DNA of 64,000 nucleotides. Origin: Paragonimus westermani (lineage: Eukaryota > Platyhelminthes > Trematoda > Plagiorchiida > Troglotrematidae). The position numbers and the translations under genes are program-made. Shown one piece after another: positions 26,030 through 37,599 of this stretch; within the stretch, counting starts at the first letter, position 1, and each line of letters begins with the position of its first letter. The stretch lies in assembly GCA_008508345.1 (NCBI GenBank), contig QNGE01000113.1, positions 147,848-211,847 of the forward strand, written 5' to 3'. A model generated the notes under the pieces. That model worked only from the letters and a program-made list of their open reading frames with translations, searched no databases and was not told the DNA's origin.

Positions 26030-26650
26030 GATCCAACGCACAAAGGTCAGGCTTTTATCCCATAAACTGCACTGAGCTCGTTGAACTGCGCAAACCTCGG
26101 GACTACCGTGTGTCACCCCGCTGCTATTAGACTCGTTGAAGGTTTCTACCAGCAGTTGAACGCGTGAATCATCACGTGAGCAGCGCAGATTCTGACAGAT
26201 TGTTTGCTGCTTAGTCTACTGAGTAGCAGGTGCATGTCTGGGAAAAATATATAATGTTCGGTCGTTCAAATGCTCTAAGGAACGACATTTCGTCTTCTTG
26301 CTGACCTCTCCAACCAGAGCACACATTTCCCGCCGGATCTGTCAAATTACGAGCTCTGCCTCAAATTTCGCATAGGGGCGCCGCGTGTGATTTCAATATG
26401 ATGAAGTTCCAGGCTTCAAAAATTCAGTAAGAAGTTGGTAAGTTGCACCTATCTTTGTCCGTTGTAACGTGGCCCAACATTCACTTCGACCACGTTACGA
26501 TGGCCCATGCAAAGTAATCTCACGAACGCGCAAAGTTTTCCCACTCGAGCTTTCCGGAATAGAAGTCAGTGTGGACAGTGGCCGTTTTAAAACGGCCTGT
26601 CTCAGGATCATCCTTTTCGATCTTAACCCTTCAGCTGCACCACGGGGCTC
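26030..26650 (+). mobile_element. Ty3/Gypsy retrotransposon relic, integrase C-terminal half
   Basis: Near 26075-26170 a + frame reads GTTVCHPAAIRLVEGFYQQL, matching the integrase core block normally seen as R-T-T-A-Y-H-P-A-A-N-G-L-V-E-R-F-H-R-Q-L, with the Glu of the DDE triad retained. After several stops, the frame at 26469-26738 begins AQHSLRPRYDGPCKVISRTR, then VSVDSGRFKTACL, the C-terminal DNA-binding part of Gypsy integrases (SLRPRYDGPYKVI...VSVDRLKPA). No LTR or upstream RT could be recognised. It is dead and strongly decayed. Confidence 0.8.
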
Positions 26651-29047
26651 TGATGGACCTACCTACACATACAAAGCTTCCACCAAAACTGGGCGTGATG
26701 ACGAAAGAGCACCTTATCCACATCCGTCTGCCAGCTAGTGTTCGGTGACAACTTTTGCAAGAAACGATTAACGAGCGCTTATTTTTTAAACTGCCCTGGG
26801 GTGGGAGTTCCAGAGGAGGCTTCCCATCTCCACTAGCTAGCGACGCTTTACATGCCAATCGTGTAGTTCGCCGGTAGTGCTTAAAGACCGAAACCCGTTG
26901 GAGATTGCCGTTTGAAGCGAGATTAAGTCTTACAAATTTAAGTTCATTACCGATATTCAAACTGCAGGCCACATAAGGAGAACTTACTGATTTCAATAGT
27001 TTACTTACAACGATAAATTAAACTCTATCTGGAAACCGACCACGGTCTGGCTCTCGTTGGGATAGATTTGCGAGTGTTTCAATGAAAGCATCATCGTCGG
27101 TCTGAAGATGTTGAAGTGTCCTTTACAAAACTTTCACGTGGAAATGTACCTGCCACCCCTGCAGGGACACAAAATCGTGCGTGGTGCGGGAGATAAACAG
27201 GTAACTGCGACTATCTACCGCATTACGTTCTCACTGTATTTAACACTAAACATCAGCATGACTAACCGCCAGAGTCATACAACCAGGTTTATAAGTTGAT
27301 TATCCATCTTGAATATATACGCAGTACAGTTCCCGTTCGGTATTTCGAGTAGACGTCGGTCAGCGAAAACTTTTTGCCGAAAATGTCCACATATGGCTTC
27401 ATCAGAGGGTTGTTTCTACCACTCATATTATGGGACGGCGCAAAAATAGGCAGTGTCCCACTTTATGGAAGCAAACATTCGGCAGAGGTGTCTGTACATC
27501 TTCGCTTATCTTCGAGTGACGTCACACGTATTTTGGGTCTGGCCATCACTATCTTTCAGTCACGTTGACAACCTGTGCTCAAGTAATCGTGGGGCACATG
27601 TAATGAAAACCGGTAGTCTAAAACTTAACCACTGACTGGGTGAACATACGGCACGGTCGGAGTGAGGTCTGGTGTTAGTGAAACTATTGGTTAGTGCTCA
27701 CCGAAAACACGTTGTTCGAGCTCATGTTCGATAGACACACTGTGTCTGCAGCAGACAAATGTAGCCAAGATATGTGCTATCGGAGCATGTGCTCCTTAGG
27801 AATGTTGCGGTTGTTCTGGATCAAAATGACATTATTATTTGGCTGCTGTGGATTGAAAATCATTAGCCCAAGTGTTAGGTATAAACATGGTTGACGGTAT
27901 TAGTTATGCATGTAGCTGTCAACGGAGTCCGTAGTGCGTGGAAACATTGACCGGTGGTCATGGGATTAACCGTTATCCATAGGGGTTTTCTGCAAAATGT
28001 TACGGCGGAAACTATAATAGTAATAATAATATATATTTCTCGACGCATATGTGAGAAGCACGATGTGAGAAGCACGCTGGGTTATGCGCGATCACCGCAG
28101 ATATTCAAAAACCATATGAAAACGGCCAAGTAATTATTAGCAAAACCGTGAAGCCTTCCGTCAAGAAGAACGTGGTCAAAAGGCAAATGACCGTAGTTTA
28201 CGAAACTTTGACGTACGCAACAGAGAAGGAGATAGTTCGGTCGCTTCACAGATTTAGTCTCAATCAAATAGGATGTTACACTAATTTACTCTCTACAAGG
28301 TCGTGGGATGGGCAATTTTTCAAATAGTTCAAGGTCACACCGCGAAGAACGTCCGAACGCATCTTTGGAGTGTTTTGCCATTAGGGGATAAAATTGGCGT
28401 CCGGAAAATGTCAAGATACGTTGGCTTTTGCGAGGTAGGGCGGAAAATCTCAGAATCCAGCAAACGATTAAGCAGATTCCAACGCAGGATTTAGTCGATT
28501 CCCCGAAAAACGTCAAAAAGTTTAACGTCTCGCGAACCGTTCATTTAAGACGAAGTTACGTGCGCCCATCCGTCGTAGAAATGTTTTCTCGCTCAGTGAA
28601 TAATATGGGGATCGGAAAGGAGAATGTAATTTCACACGTTAGATGAGAAGATGTGGGGTTATAACATTTACTATGAGAAACAATGTACTAGCGGAATTTT
28701 TGAGAAAGAACCCATACATTATTACTATGTTTGCTATAATTCTTGGAATATGTAACCTTATCTACTGTTTGTTGTGGCATTTTGCCATGTACTCGGGATT
28801 TATTCGGACATACGGAGAATTCAGTCGACGGTCTGGAGAGCCGCATGAAATGAGCGTCTGAGAACTAAAGCTCATGTGACGTCGTTCTGCTGTGCTTATT
28901 GTTGAGCGCCGCGTTCACATTTCGAAGAGCGTTAGGCAGCGGGGTGGTTATCTACGTTATGCACATTTGACGGCTAAATGTTTCTCGGACCACACTCAAA
29001 AACGTCATCAGGTGATACATAGAGCTTGAAGATAGACATTGTGTTCG
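26651..29047. other. Unassigned spacer with a short AT-rich tract
   Basis: No family signature was found. An AT-rich tract of TAA/TA units lies at about 28015-28040, followed by two adjacent near-identical units of TGTGAGAAGCACG at 28050-28076. A 72-codon + frame at 28643-28861 has one hydrophobic stretch (IITMFAIILGICNLIYCLL) that could span a membrane, but it has no other support as a gene. Confidence 0.35.
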
Positions 29048-29425
29048 TTAACGTAAGATAGCTGTCCGAACAATTTTAAAACGCTTGATGTTGTTACTGG
29101 CTCTAACTTCATTCGGAAGTTTATTCCAGACGTAGGAATACTTTACAAGGAAAAAGCTTGCACACATACTTCTCCGGGATATCAGGGTTGGCGAGGTGGA
29201 ACCCTTACCTCGTAAACTATATAGAGGGCTGTGTTGTAAGTGGACGGTAAACGCCGTGGTACTCACATCCGAATGTATGAGTTTATACAGCAGCGTCAGG
29301 TTCAACTTTAATCCACGCAACCGAAGTGGATCAACACCGAGTTTTTCACAGCGCTGTCTGTAGGTGAGCGGAGAAGTATATCCTGGCAAGCTTTTGGTAA
29401 ACGATCGTTGGAGGTTTTCTAACAC
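29048..29425 (-). mobile_element. 5'-truncated CR1-like LINE, C-terminal end of ORF2
   Basis: The 125-codon minus frame reads MLENLQRSFTKSLPGYTSPL, then RCEKLGVDPLRLRGLKLNLT, SMCASFFLVKYSYVWNKLPN and EVRASNNIKRFK. This is the RT C-terminal domain of CR1-type LINEs. It corresponds block by block to 18941-18590 of the large LINE (SLSYRERFRTLALDLLWLR, CSHFFLVKHSYV), with clear divergence, so it is a relative rather than a recent copy. The 5' end breaks off inside the domain, as is typical of incomplete reverse transcription. Confidence 0.85.
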
Positions 29426-30479
29426 AAGCCTATCAGAGAGAGCTTAAACAAGTGTGAGATAGGACGGGTTACGAGGGTTGGAACGACACCGATATTAATG
29501 GTAGTTAAAAGTTGCTGGGACGTAGATGAAATAAACCTTTGGTTTTCAGCTTTCGCGTCGTTCTTGAAGGAACAAGGAAAGTGTAAATAAGCTGGTGCAT
29601 ATCCCATTGTTAAATAGACCACTACTAACAGTAAAATAGCGCCACGGAGTAGTAGACCCCTAATTTATTGCGGGATTGTGCAAAGAAACGTTTGTTAGCA
29701 AGATTGCACACGTTGAAAAGCCTGTACTTGTTACAATTTTAAAAAGTCGGGTGAGAAACAGGGTCGAAATTAGTCGTAAGTGGCCTACGGTGCATTCTGT
29801 TATGGCCGCGCAATTTGTACTAATCTACCCTAACTGAAATCATGAGTAAAGCGGAAACTCAGCAATGTGTGTCCAACCGTCAAATTCACACGGTGTAGTT
29901 GTAACTTTTCACCCCATAAATATTTCGAAAACCCCGCAATCCCCGGAACTCTGAGAATAGAGGCTGTTGCATAGTAAATCAGAATGCGATAAGGCGGCAG
30001 CAATCGCAAACTAGCACGCATGCAATCCGCCTAACAGACGCACACAACGGACAGTAAATCAATGAACGGCTTGGAGTTAAGCCAGTCACGGTCGCGATGT
30101 ATCACACAAGTGGTATTAGCAGATCAGATACGAATTGAACGTCTGGGCATCGCAAAGGATGTTCACACACACAAAATAGCTATCCTTTGGTCGACTTCGG
30201 ATTTGTCGCGGATGAAAACGCTGACCGATTTCAGGGCCCCTGATGAGTAATGAGGTTTTGAGGGGTTCACAAGTGAATGCTCCGTATTCGAGGGCGAGGT
30301 GGATACCTGGATTGATCGTGCAATGAATAATTGATGTTGACTGACGTTCTCGTAGTTATCCAACTCGTGTGTACCGGCACCAAGAGTACGGACATAACTT
30401 TGTTCGCTATCTGGTGTGCAATTGAATTCTCAAGCGGACAAATGCACTGGGTGCCGGAGTTTCTGCTGACCTGGAGCGG
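29426..30479. other. Unassigned spacer
   Basis: No coding or RNA feature was recognised. Frames at 29830-30021 (-) and 30062-30250 (+) are short and without motif. Confidence 0.35.
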
Positions 30480-31190
30480 GTCTTTTGGTAAGATTCTGTC
30501 TTGAGCAGCCTGACGGTTTTCTCTCCATTTGCAGGCTGGTTAGCTGCGTTAAGTATCGTACGTAGAGTTTTCCCGAACATGAGTCCAGCAGGCGTCCCCC
30601 GGTCCCTCCATGATGGCCAGTGCAATTTTTGAATAAGGCTTGAGTCATAGAATACACCCACGTTTCTCCTTGTATCTCTGATGCCTGTACACACTCCTTC
30701 AAACAGCCAATAAAACTTTCCATCGCACCAACAATGTGCGAATGTTTTATCCTCTGTCGACGTTAAAATTCCTCGAACTCAGAAATGAAGAACTGAGATC
30801 CATTATCGGTGACAGTCTTTTCAGGATACCGAGGCGAGCAATAAACTGATTTTATCCAGCGAATTACTGAGTGATGTGATAACTTCACAAATATGCCTCT
30901 GGCCATTTACTGTGGTAGCGTTTGGTGTCCAGTGTATTGCGTCTGTCCGAAGAAGCCGTTGCAAAAGGTCCCTTGATACGGATAGCCAGCTTTGCCCACA
31001 GGTAAACAATATGCTCTACTTGCAGCACAGAAGCAGTTGTCGGTTGGGCTGATATATCAACGTAATAGCAGGAGATGCAATTACTAACAGCGTTCGTGAC
31101 TACTGATACCGTTTTCTAGCACGTCGAACGGTCAGCGTCATTGAAAGATGCCCCTCATTAGCACAAAGCATATTCCCACGTTTAGAGTTA
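30480..31190 (-). mobile_element. Ty3/Gypsy retrotransposon relic, integrase
   Basis: On the minus strand, pieces in several frames line up in integrase order. EGHLSMTLTVRRARKRY (near 31150) is the region before the zinc-binding domain. Next comes the core block KTVTDNGSQFFISEFEEF (near 30810), with the second catalytic Asp in DNG. Then MESFIGCLKECVQ (30723 down) has the Glu of the DDE triad, and finally GLMFGKTLRTILNAANQP (near 30570) matches the A-E-L-M-F-G-R-x-L-R-T motif near the core's end. Frameshifts and stops separate the pieces. The motif set differs from that of the Gypsy relic at 26 kb, pointing to a different Gypsy lineage. Confidence 0.8.
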
Positions 31191-32949
31191 GATGGTGGAA
31201 TGAACCCTGATCCATTCATGACGCAGTCGCCTATCACATGAAGCTCCCTTCGCAAGGACTAACAGCATGTTGCTGGTCAGTGATATTCACGACACCAGGT
31301 TATGAGATGGAAACGTATTGTTTTGGTTGTGGGAGCTCGTCTTCCATTTACGTATCCTCTCGCAGTCGTTCTCTGGTTACCGCATGAATTTCCAAATTAT
31401 CAATGGTAGCCACCATTTCGAACTTGTTCATATCGTCTGTATAAGATAATGTAAGTGAAGGCAACCGGTAAAGTATGTCAGCTGAACAAATTCTGCGTTT
31501 AGTTTCGAAGTCTCAAATCAGTAGTCTGGCACACCACCGACTGGCTTGTAATGGTATATAACCTCCTGTTACTTGACCGAGAAGTGTCGTTAAGGCTGCA
31601 CCAGCAGTTCTGAGAGTTCCCTTCTATTTGCACCAGTGTGGCCCAGGAGGCACAGTTTCATGTTCGAATTGGGCAAAATTTCACCGCGCGCATTTTACGT
31701 AGTATGAAGGTTTTGGATAAACAAGACCGACTCAGATCGCTGAGCTCAATGTGATCAGAACGAATGTGGGTAAGAGGAGGTCCTACTGAAATGCACTAAA
31801 TTACTGTTCACGCAGGTACACATTTCCGATTTTCTGTTTGCGTTGTAGTAGAACAGACGTTCGTGATGAAAAATAGGATTATGTTTGAGAAAATAGGCCC
31901 AGGGTTGGTTAGTAGTCCCCACTTTTTCGCCACTTTCCAGGCTCCGAGGTTGTCATGCCGATTTGGGTTCTAAGAGTTCTGTTTCAAGTGACATGCTTTT
32001 ATGCAACTCTCAGAATAGATTCTATCCCCAACCTTGACAAAATAACTGACGTGCTTACGGAGAGTTGGGTTTGGCTGCACTTGGCACTAGAACAGTCCTG
32101 GGTTACGTTGGGTTTTCTAAGTTTGTTCTAGTTTGCTTGAGTGCTAGTCGTAGACCATGAATTCTTTAGTTATCGTAGATACAGAAATGATTTCACCGGC
32201 TATTCCGGTTTATTATCTTGTTACACGATGCAGAAGTTAAAATCGCCGAACTCTGTGTCATGGACGCACATGTGTTTGTTTTAAGTGGCTGTTAATTGAG
32301 AACGATCTTATCGTGTGTTGTTTTTGAATATCAGGTATGGATGTCCTTGGGGTTACTTGCGTGTGGAAGTGTTAACATATGGTTGCCAAAATAATTTATA
32401 TCTATACATACGATGATGCAAACATTATTTTTCGTATCGATATATATTTTATATTCAGGAAATAGGCTATGTCACAGCTTTCAATGCGACCTTTGGGAAT
32501 CGTTGATTCCACACTTTTTCAGTTCCAATAGTGTTTTCAGAGGTAAATGGAGGATTTGGGCGTTGTTTACGTTCGTGGGACGAGCTGTACGTCGAAAACT
32601 GTTCTGAGGCACCTTGAGGCAAGTTGACGTGGTTCCTTGAAAACCGTCCAGATTCATCAACGTTGTACGAAATGAAAGAGGCGTGGGAGCGTATGCAGTG
32701 GTGTGCAACGTACCTAGTGAGTTAACTGTTGTTAACTTTAACGATCCAGTTCTCCTGATACATGTTGCATTTCAAGATTTCATGTGGTCCGGCGAAATGT
32801 CTGTCTGGTTATGAATTCTGTGGAATTGGAGCAAAACCAACCCCTCAATCGTTTGATGTGAGTCACGTCCTACAAACCGCTGACTCGCCATCAGTGAGTT
32901 GAACGAATGCAGGAACCTGTTTCGCTACAACGCACCGACTGCTGGCATT
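31191..32949. other. Unassigned spacer
   Basis: No recognisable exon. Part of the left side may be decayed upstream pol sequence of the Gypsy relic, but I found no RT or RNase H motif. AT-rich around 32390-32450. Confidence 0.35.
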
Positions 32950-33530
32950 AAACATTGTGTAGTGGATGCTTGCGGAAGTTTTTCACGATCGTGGACATTG
33001 GAAACCTCCGCCAGAAGTTGAATCCTCTTGTCAAACGTAAGAGTGGTAACGGAACACTAGAGAACCTCAAGGAAGTGCTGTCGGTGATCAGTGCAATAGG
33101 TGTGGTGTGCATCCTGATGGATGAAGACAAGACATACGCATATTTACTTTGTCCGGCGAACACAACTCAAACTATTCCAACGTTTCCCGCACGTTGTGAA
33201 TGTGGATTCTACCCACGAGACACAGGCAAACGTTTGTCACCAGACGTTCCCTCATGCTTTCGAAGCTGAAAGTTATATCCGTTCTAGTAACAAATGGCAT
33301 GAAACAGGCCCAACCAGTGATGTACGAGTACGTTTGCGGTGAGAAGTATGCAACACTACGTAGACTGTTCGAGACTTTCCCAGAAATAATGGACGAGCGG
33401 TAAAGACGTTTGTAATGGACAAAATGACTGCACAAATGAGGATGGCCCATGTGGGTTGGGCTGCGACATCATGATGTTGCTTCCACATGCGTGACGCCGT
33501 CCGTAAGCATATAGGTGGATAAAATTCCTC
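32950..33530 (+). mobile_element. MULE-type DNA transposase relic
   Basis: Pieces in all three + frames follow one another as in a Mutator-like transposase of the FAR1/ZSWIM-related kind. KRKSGNGTLENLKEVLSVIS is followed by ILMDEDKTYAY (32955-33135). Then comes RFPHVVNVDSTHET (near 33180, first catalytic Asp region), then VLVTNGMKQAQPVMYEYVCG and LRRLFETFPEIMDER (33200-33403). After that come AVKTFVMDKMTAQMRMAH (near 33400-33455, second Asp) and finally CFHMRDAVRKHIGG (near 33480). Each step needs a frame change or skips a stop, so the copy is dead. Terminal inverted repeats were not identified. The family assignment rests on this motif order from memory. Confidence 0.7.
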
Positions 33531-36500
33531 TGTCATGTCCGTTGAAATAGAAGCTCTTTTCGCAGTGGTTATCTGTTCAGCCGACTGGCTACGGTATACA
33601 ATGAGGAAGGGTAAGTTTCACCTTGCGCCGTATACCGTGTGTTCAAACTTGGCTTGGATATCTCCCGGCGAACATATAGGAAGGTTACGGATTATTTGTT
33701 GTGATTGGCTTTACATCGAGTCCAAGTGGGCCATCCATGCACAAAGCGAGGTTGTCCGCTCCAGCAATCAGGTTGTAGACTGATAACTGACGTTTAAAAA
33801 GACGTGCTGCAGAAACATCCTTCCCGTTGCCAGTAACAGAATATGGATCCACAGCAAGTAGCCGATGCGAAATTTTTAAATGCAAATAACCTAACTACCT
33901 TCGTGAAGTTGTTGATGTTGACTTGTAGGTCAAGGACAGTCTTCACCGAATGATCACGTTCGCAAGTCATCTTGTCTGAAAACATCTGTACGGGCGGAAA
34001 CCGGGACCCAATTTCGAACCAGTAGCTGAGCTCAAAGTGGGAGGTTCTACGATGGTCAACAGGAACATAGCAGTGTGCAACATTATGGCCACGCCTTCGT
34101 CGTCAACAGTAGGTGTTCCAACTTAGGGTGCTGTTTGCCTCTACTCGTAAACTGTGACGGTTGCTGAAAAATTTCGTAAGCCTCTAAGTTGGATATACCC
34201 CTTGGTGTCCTTCTTTAACAAATGACCTTGTCCATATTCCAGCGGACAAAATGTTTCCATGAAAGGTGTACAAGTGTTTTAGCAGCAAATAGCCTAGATA
34301 TGCCGAAGGCATTAAAAGAATACTGCGGGATCTCTCAGTTTTTGAGCATATTTGTACGTTGCAGTATGCTGACTGTTGTATTTCACTTTCACATTTTTAC
34401 AAAAGGCTTAGTAGTCATGATCGATCGACGAATCATTCGACGAAACCATAATCACACCTAAAATTACGCCTAAATTTCAGGATAAGTATATCTTACCACG
34501 TCGATGACACCGACGTTTTCTTAATGTATTCCACCATTGTGTCTCCAAAATAGCATGAAGTGCAACATTTTGTTGTTTTTCCATCGATCGTTAAGCCCGT
34601 GAACTACCGCCTCATTTTCGTTTACACCTTCGGGAGATTTAAGGAAGCATTTCCAGAATTCAACGATTTTACGAGGTGGAGCACGTCACAAAATCATAAC
34701 AACCTCCGAAACTTAGAAACCATTTTTGCCTCCAAGTCAGCAGAGATAATCACGGTCTACCGATTACACTTTGGAGCCCCCGACTTCTCTCGAGCCGGGA
34801 ACTAATTACTATCCTGAAGCCATCTATGTATTTGAAACGTTTCCATGCTTTCGCTCTGCTTGTACTGTTTTGAGGACAGCAGCTCTCCACCAAGGCTCTC
34901 TATCACTTCTTTGTTTACAAACCACAGAGGTGTCCTTTCCCGTCAAAGCATGGTCGTATTAAACCTCAGTAAGTTACAGCGACTATTCAGAAAAGCACTA
35001 CTACAAAAGGATTGCTATGGTTAGTTCGCTGCCTCCTTCAGAGTTCCAATTATGACTATCTTGCTTTAATTTCTCACCTACTTCTCTGGACCTAACTTCT
35101 GAATGGCACCTTGCTATGATCTCAGAAGTTTGTAGGCATGTGTTTTTCATGGAGGTATGTTTTTAATGCTGGTGTTAGACTCCCATCACTTCTTGCTCCG
35201 AGCCGTATTATCTTGGCTCAATTCTGGCCGCCTGCCAAATATATTGCCGAATTGCTTTCGGACGCAGTTTGAGAATTTCCTTAAAATCCCTCTCATGGAA
35301 ACCTTCCCTTTCCAGTCGGCCCAGAATAAGGTCAGTTTGCCGGGCAGCAGGATCGGGCTTTGCCTGCTGCAGACTCAATTTATGGTATGTGTGCAGACGT
35401 CCTCGTCGGTGCTCTCGGGGCTTCCGTACACTCAGAGTGCAGATGTCCGAATTTGTTTACTGGACAATGCACACTTCACTGGGTGTACTTTAGAAATGCG
35501 AAGTTCTTGACAGAAGACCGAGCGCACTGAATCGCAAGTAACAAAAGAACTCCCCCCTCGGACCAGCTATCATCTCTATCGTATTTGTGATGATTTACCT
35601 CTGGTAAGCAGGAGTGATCAGTCTTCAACTCTCGTTTGAGCCACGCTTTCCTGACAACAGCTACATCACACCTTTCTGTTTCGATACTCCACCTAGCTTA
35701 TTAGTGCACGCGATTCCCACCCAGTTATCACAGAGAGGCTGTCCTTCTTGAGATGTGTTCTCGCGGTGCCAGTTCGAAGGGATTCACCTGTTTCTTTTCA
35801 TAAGTGCGATTGGGATGCTACTGTATGGCCTTGGTTAAAAGTTCGTCGGAGAATAGCTGACCTGTGACCTCTGCAGCGGAAGGGGTCACGCTAAACATTC
35901 GAATGTCGGCTGAAAAGATTTCTACTGTCTTATTTTGTGATTATCTCTGACAACGATATGGCATGCCATGTCGTGGTAACCCTCCTGCACAGCTGGTCCT
36001 AAAACTTGGCGGTCGATATGCATCACCAGGTTATCAGAAGCGAACTTAGAACGAATGTCAGCTTCAGTTGAGATTTTTGATGATTTCACTGGTAAGTGGT
36101 CGCAGTGAAGCGGGCTAAAAACTCGTCCGCCGCTCGCCCCACTGGTTGTAGTACGTACGAATGTCCCTTCCATTTGCCCACTCTAGCCAAAGTTTTGTTC
36201 CAACGTGTACAGTGAAAGTAGCCAGCTCAAAAGTGCTAACAACGTAGTACTTAACAGATTTCGCTGGGGCTGTTAAGTCGTCTTTTGGCGAGTTGCAATG
36301 TTACACTCACTATGGCGTGATCCACGGTTTAGGTAACGCTCATTCGGAAGGCCAGGATAGTGGGACTATCGTTCAAGTCCATAAACCGCCAGAATAAGCA
36401 ATTGGAGGGATTCGAACTTATGCGGCATTGTTTGACAAAACTACACAAAAGCTGTTTTATCTTGAGTGTGCACTAACGGGATAAACGAATTATCCGGTAG

Positions 36501-37456
36501 AAAAGCATTTAAAATCGATGGTCCGAACATGAGTCATTAAATAAACAACAGCCAGCGGGAAATGGGCCCCTTGAAAAAATCCGGTACAGGTGTAGGGGAG
36601 AACGTGTCAGACAATACCAAGTAGGAGATCTTCCGATGTATAAACAGCAATAGTCACGAATCGAGACATTTTGTATAAAGTTATGATACAAAATCCATCG
36701 CGACTGTTTACTTCACACAGCAATAAAATGAAAAATGCCCGGGATCGATTTTCTATAAACAAATCAAAGATGCCTGGACGAAATCAACGCTGTGAACTGT
36801 GCAAAACCTGAGACCACGGAGATACTAGACGCACTTCAACAGATCTAAAGGTGCCACCAACCAAACATGAAGTTCGGTTCCTGCGAAAACAATGACTAGA
36901 CAGCACGGAATCTCGGAAAAACAAATGCACCCAGCTGCTCTCTGCAAGTAACACATACAGCCCATACTGCGATAGCGGAATTTTACGTGCAACGCCACCA
37001 ATATCAACCTTGATTGTTGGGAAGTACCACAAAACGGCCTCCCCAAACTTTCACAGAGCATCGCAGACGCTCGGGGCATAAAATTCAGTGACTAAAAGGG
37101 TTACATTAGCGAAAACCACTACTCAATACGCAAGGTTGGTGACTGAAGAAAACTTGTAGAGCATCTCTAAACTACAATGTGCACCAAATTTCCAACAGCT
37201 GTGTGTCTCGCACTTGTAGAGCAACATGTGGGTCACCTGTGTAGAAATACGATTAATTTGCGAAAAGCACTAGTGTAATTGAACAGCTGCAAGATGCTTA
37301 TCACAATGCAACCGAGCTTAAACCTTTGTCAAGTGTAAGACATAAAAGTTGGCATTCAATTAGCCGGCTTGTTTAAATCCACAAAATGTGATTGTACTTT
37401 TTCATTTTTTTCGTGAGCCGTATCTTGAAATTGTTCTTTGATTTCATGAATTTGAA
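33531..37456. other. Spacer upstream of glycogenin; promoter and 5' UTR probably lie here
   Basis: No coding segment was identified. The minus frame at 35922-36173 and the + frames at 34560-34805 and 35157-35510 are moderately protein-like but carry no known motif. A small hairpin, GATAGT-GGG-ACTATC, lies near 36360. The sequence just before the glycogenin start is T-rich (about 37401-37412, running into TTTTTTCGTGAG), which could serve as a splice acceptor for a 5' UTR exon or a spliced leader. No TATA box can be assigned with confidence. Confidence 0.35.
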
Positions 37457-37478
37457 ATGGGAAGAGAATCTTATATAA
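37446..37478 (+). other. Possible upstream ORF overlapping the glycogenin start
   Basis: An ATG at 37446 opens a frame of ten codons that closes with TAA at 37476-37478. It overlaps the glycogenin ATG at 37457 in another frame. If it lies in the mature 5' UTR it could reduce glycogenin translation, but its ATG context is unremarkable, and whether the leader extends this far upstream is unknown. Confidence 0.35.
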
Positions 37479-37599
37479 CGTTAGCAACGAATGACGCGTA
37501 TTGCATAGGTGCATTGGTTTTAGCTGCATCGCTACGACAAACACAGACTTCTAAGGAATTATCTGTTCTGACAACCGTTGGTGTTACTGGTAGATTTCG
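37457..37599 (+). CDS. Glycogenin coding exon 1 (start codon, residues 1-48)
   Basis: Starts [20 protein letters not shown] and ends [15 protein letters not shown] just before a GTAAGA donor, splitting the codon for Arg48 after its second base. The chosen ATG (37457) has A at -3 and G at +4 and is preceded in frame by a TGA at 37439-37441, so no longer N-terminus is possible without an extra exon. The numbering match of downstream residues to the mammalian protein supports this start. Confidence 0.92.

Noticed and set aside
28643..28861. 72-codon + frame with a possible membrane segment
   Set aside because: A single hydrophobic stretch in an otherwise unremarkable short frame; no flanking exon or family match.
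36331..36397. tRNA-like segment: 7-bp complementary ends (CGGTTTA and TAAACCG) around a GTTCAAGTCC box
   Set aside because: It is only 64 nt long, the T-stem shares bases with the acceptor stem, and the anticodon region is a tight GATAGT-GGG-ACTATC hairpin rather than a seven-base loop.
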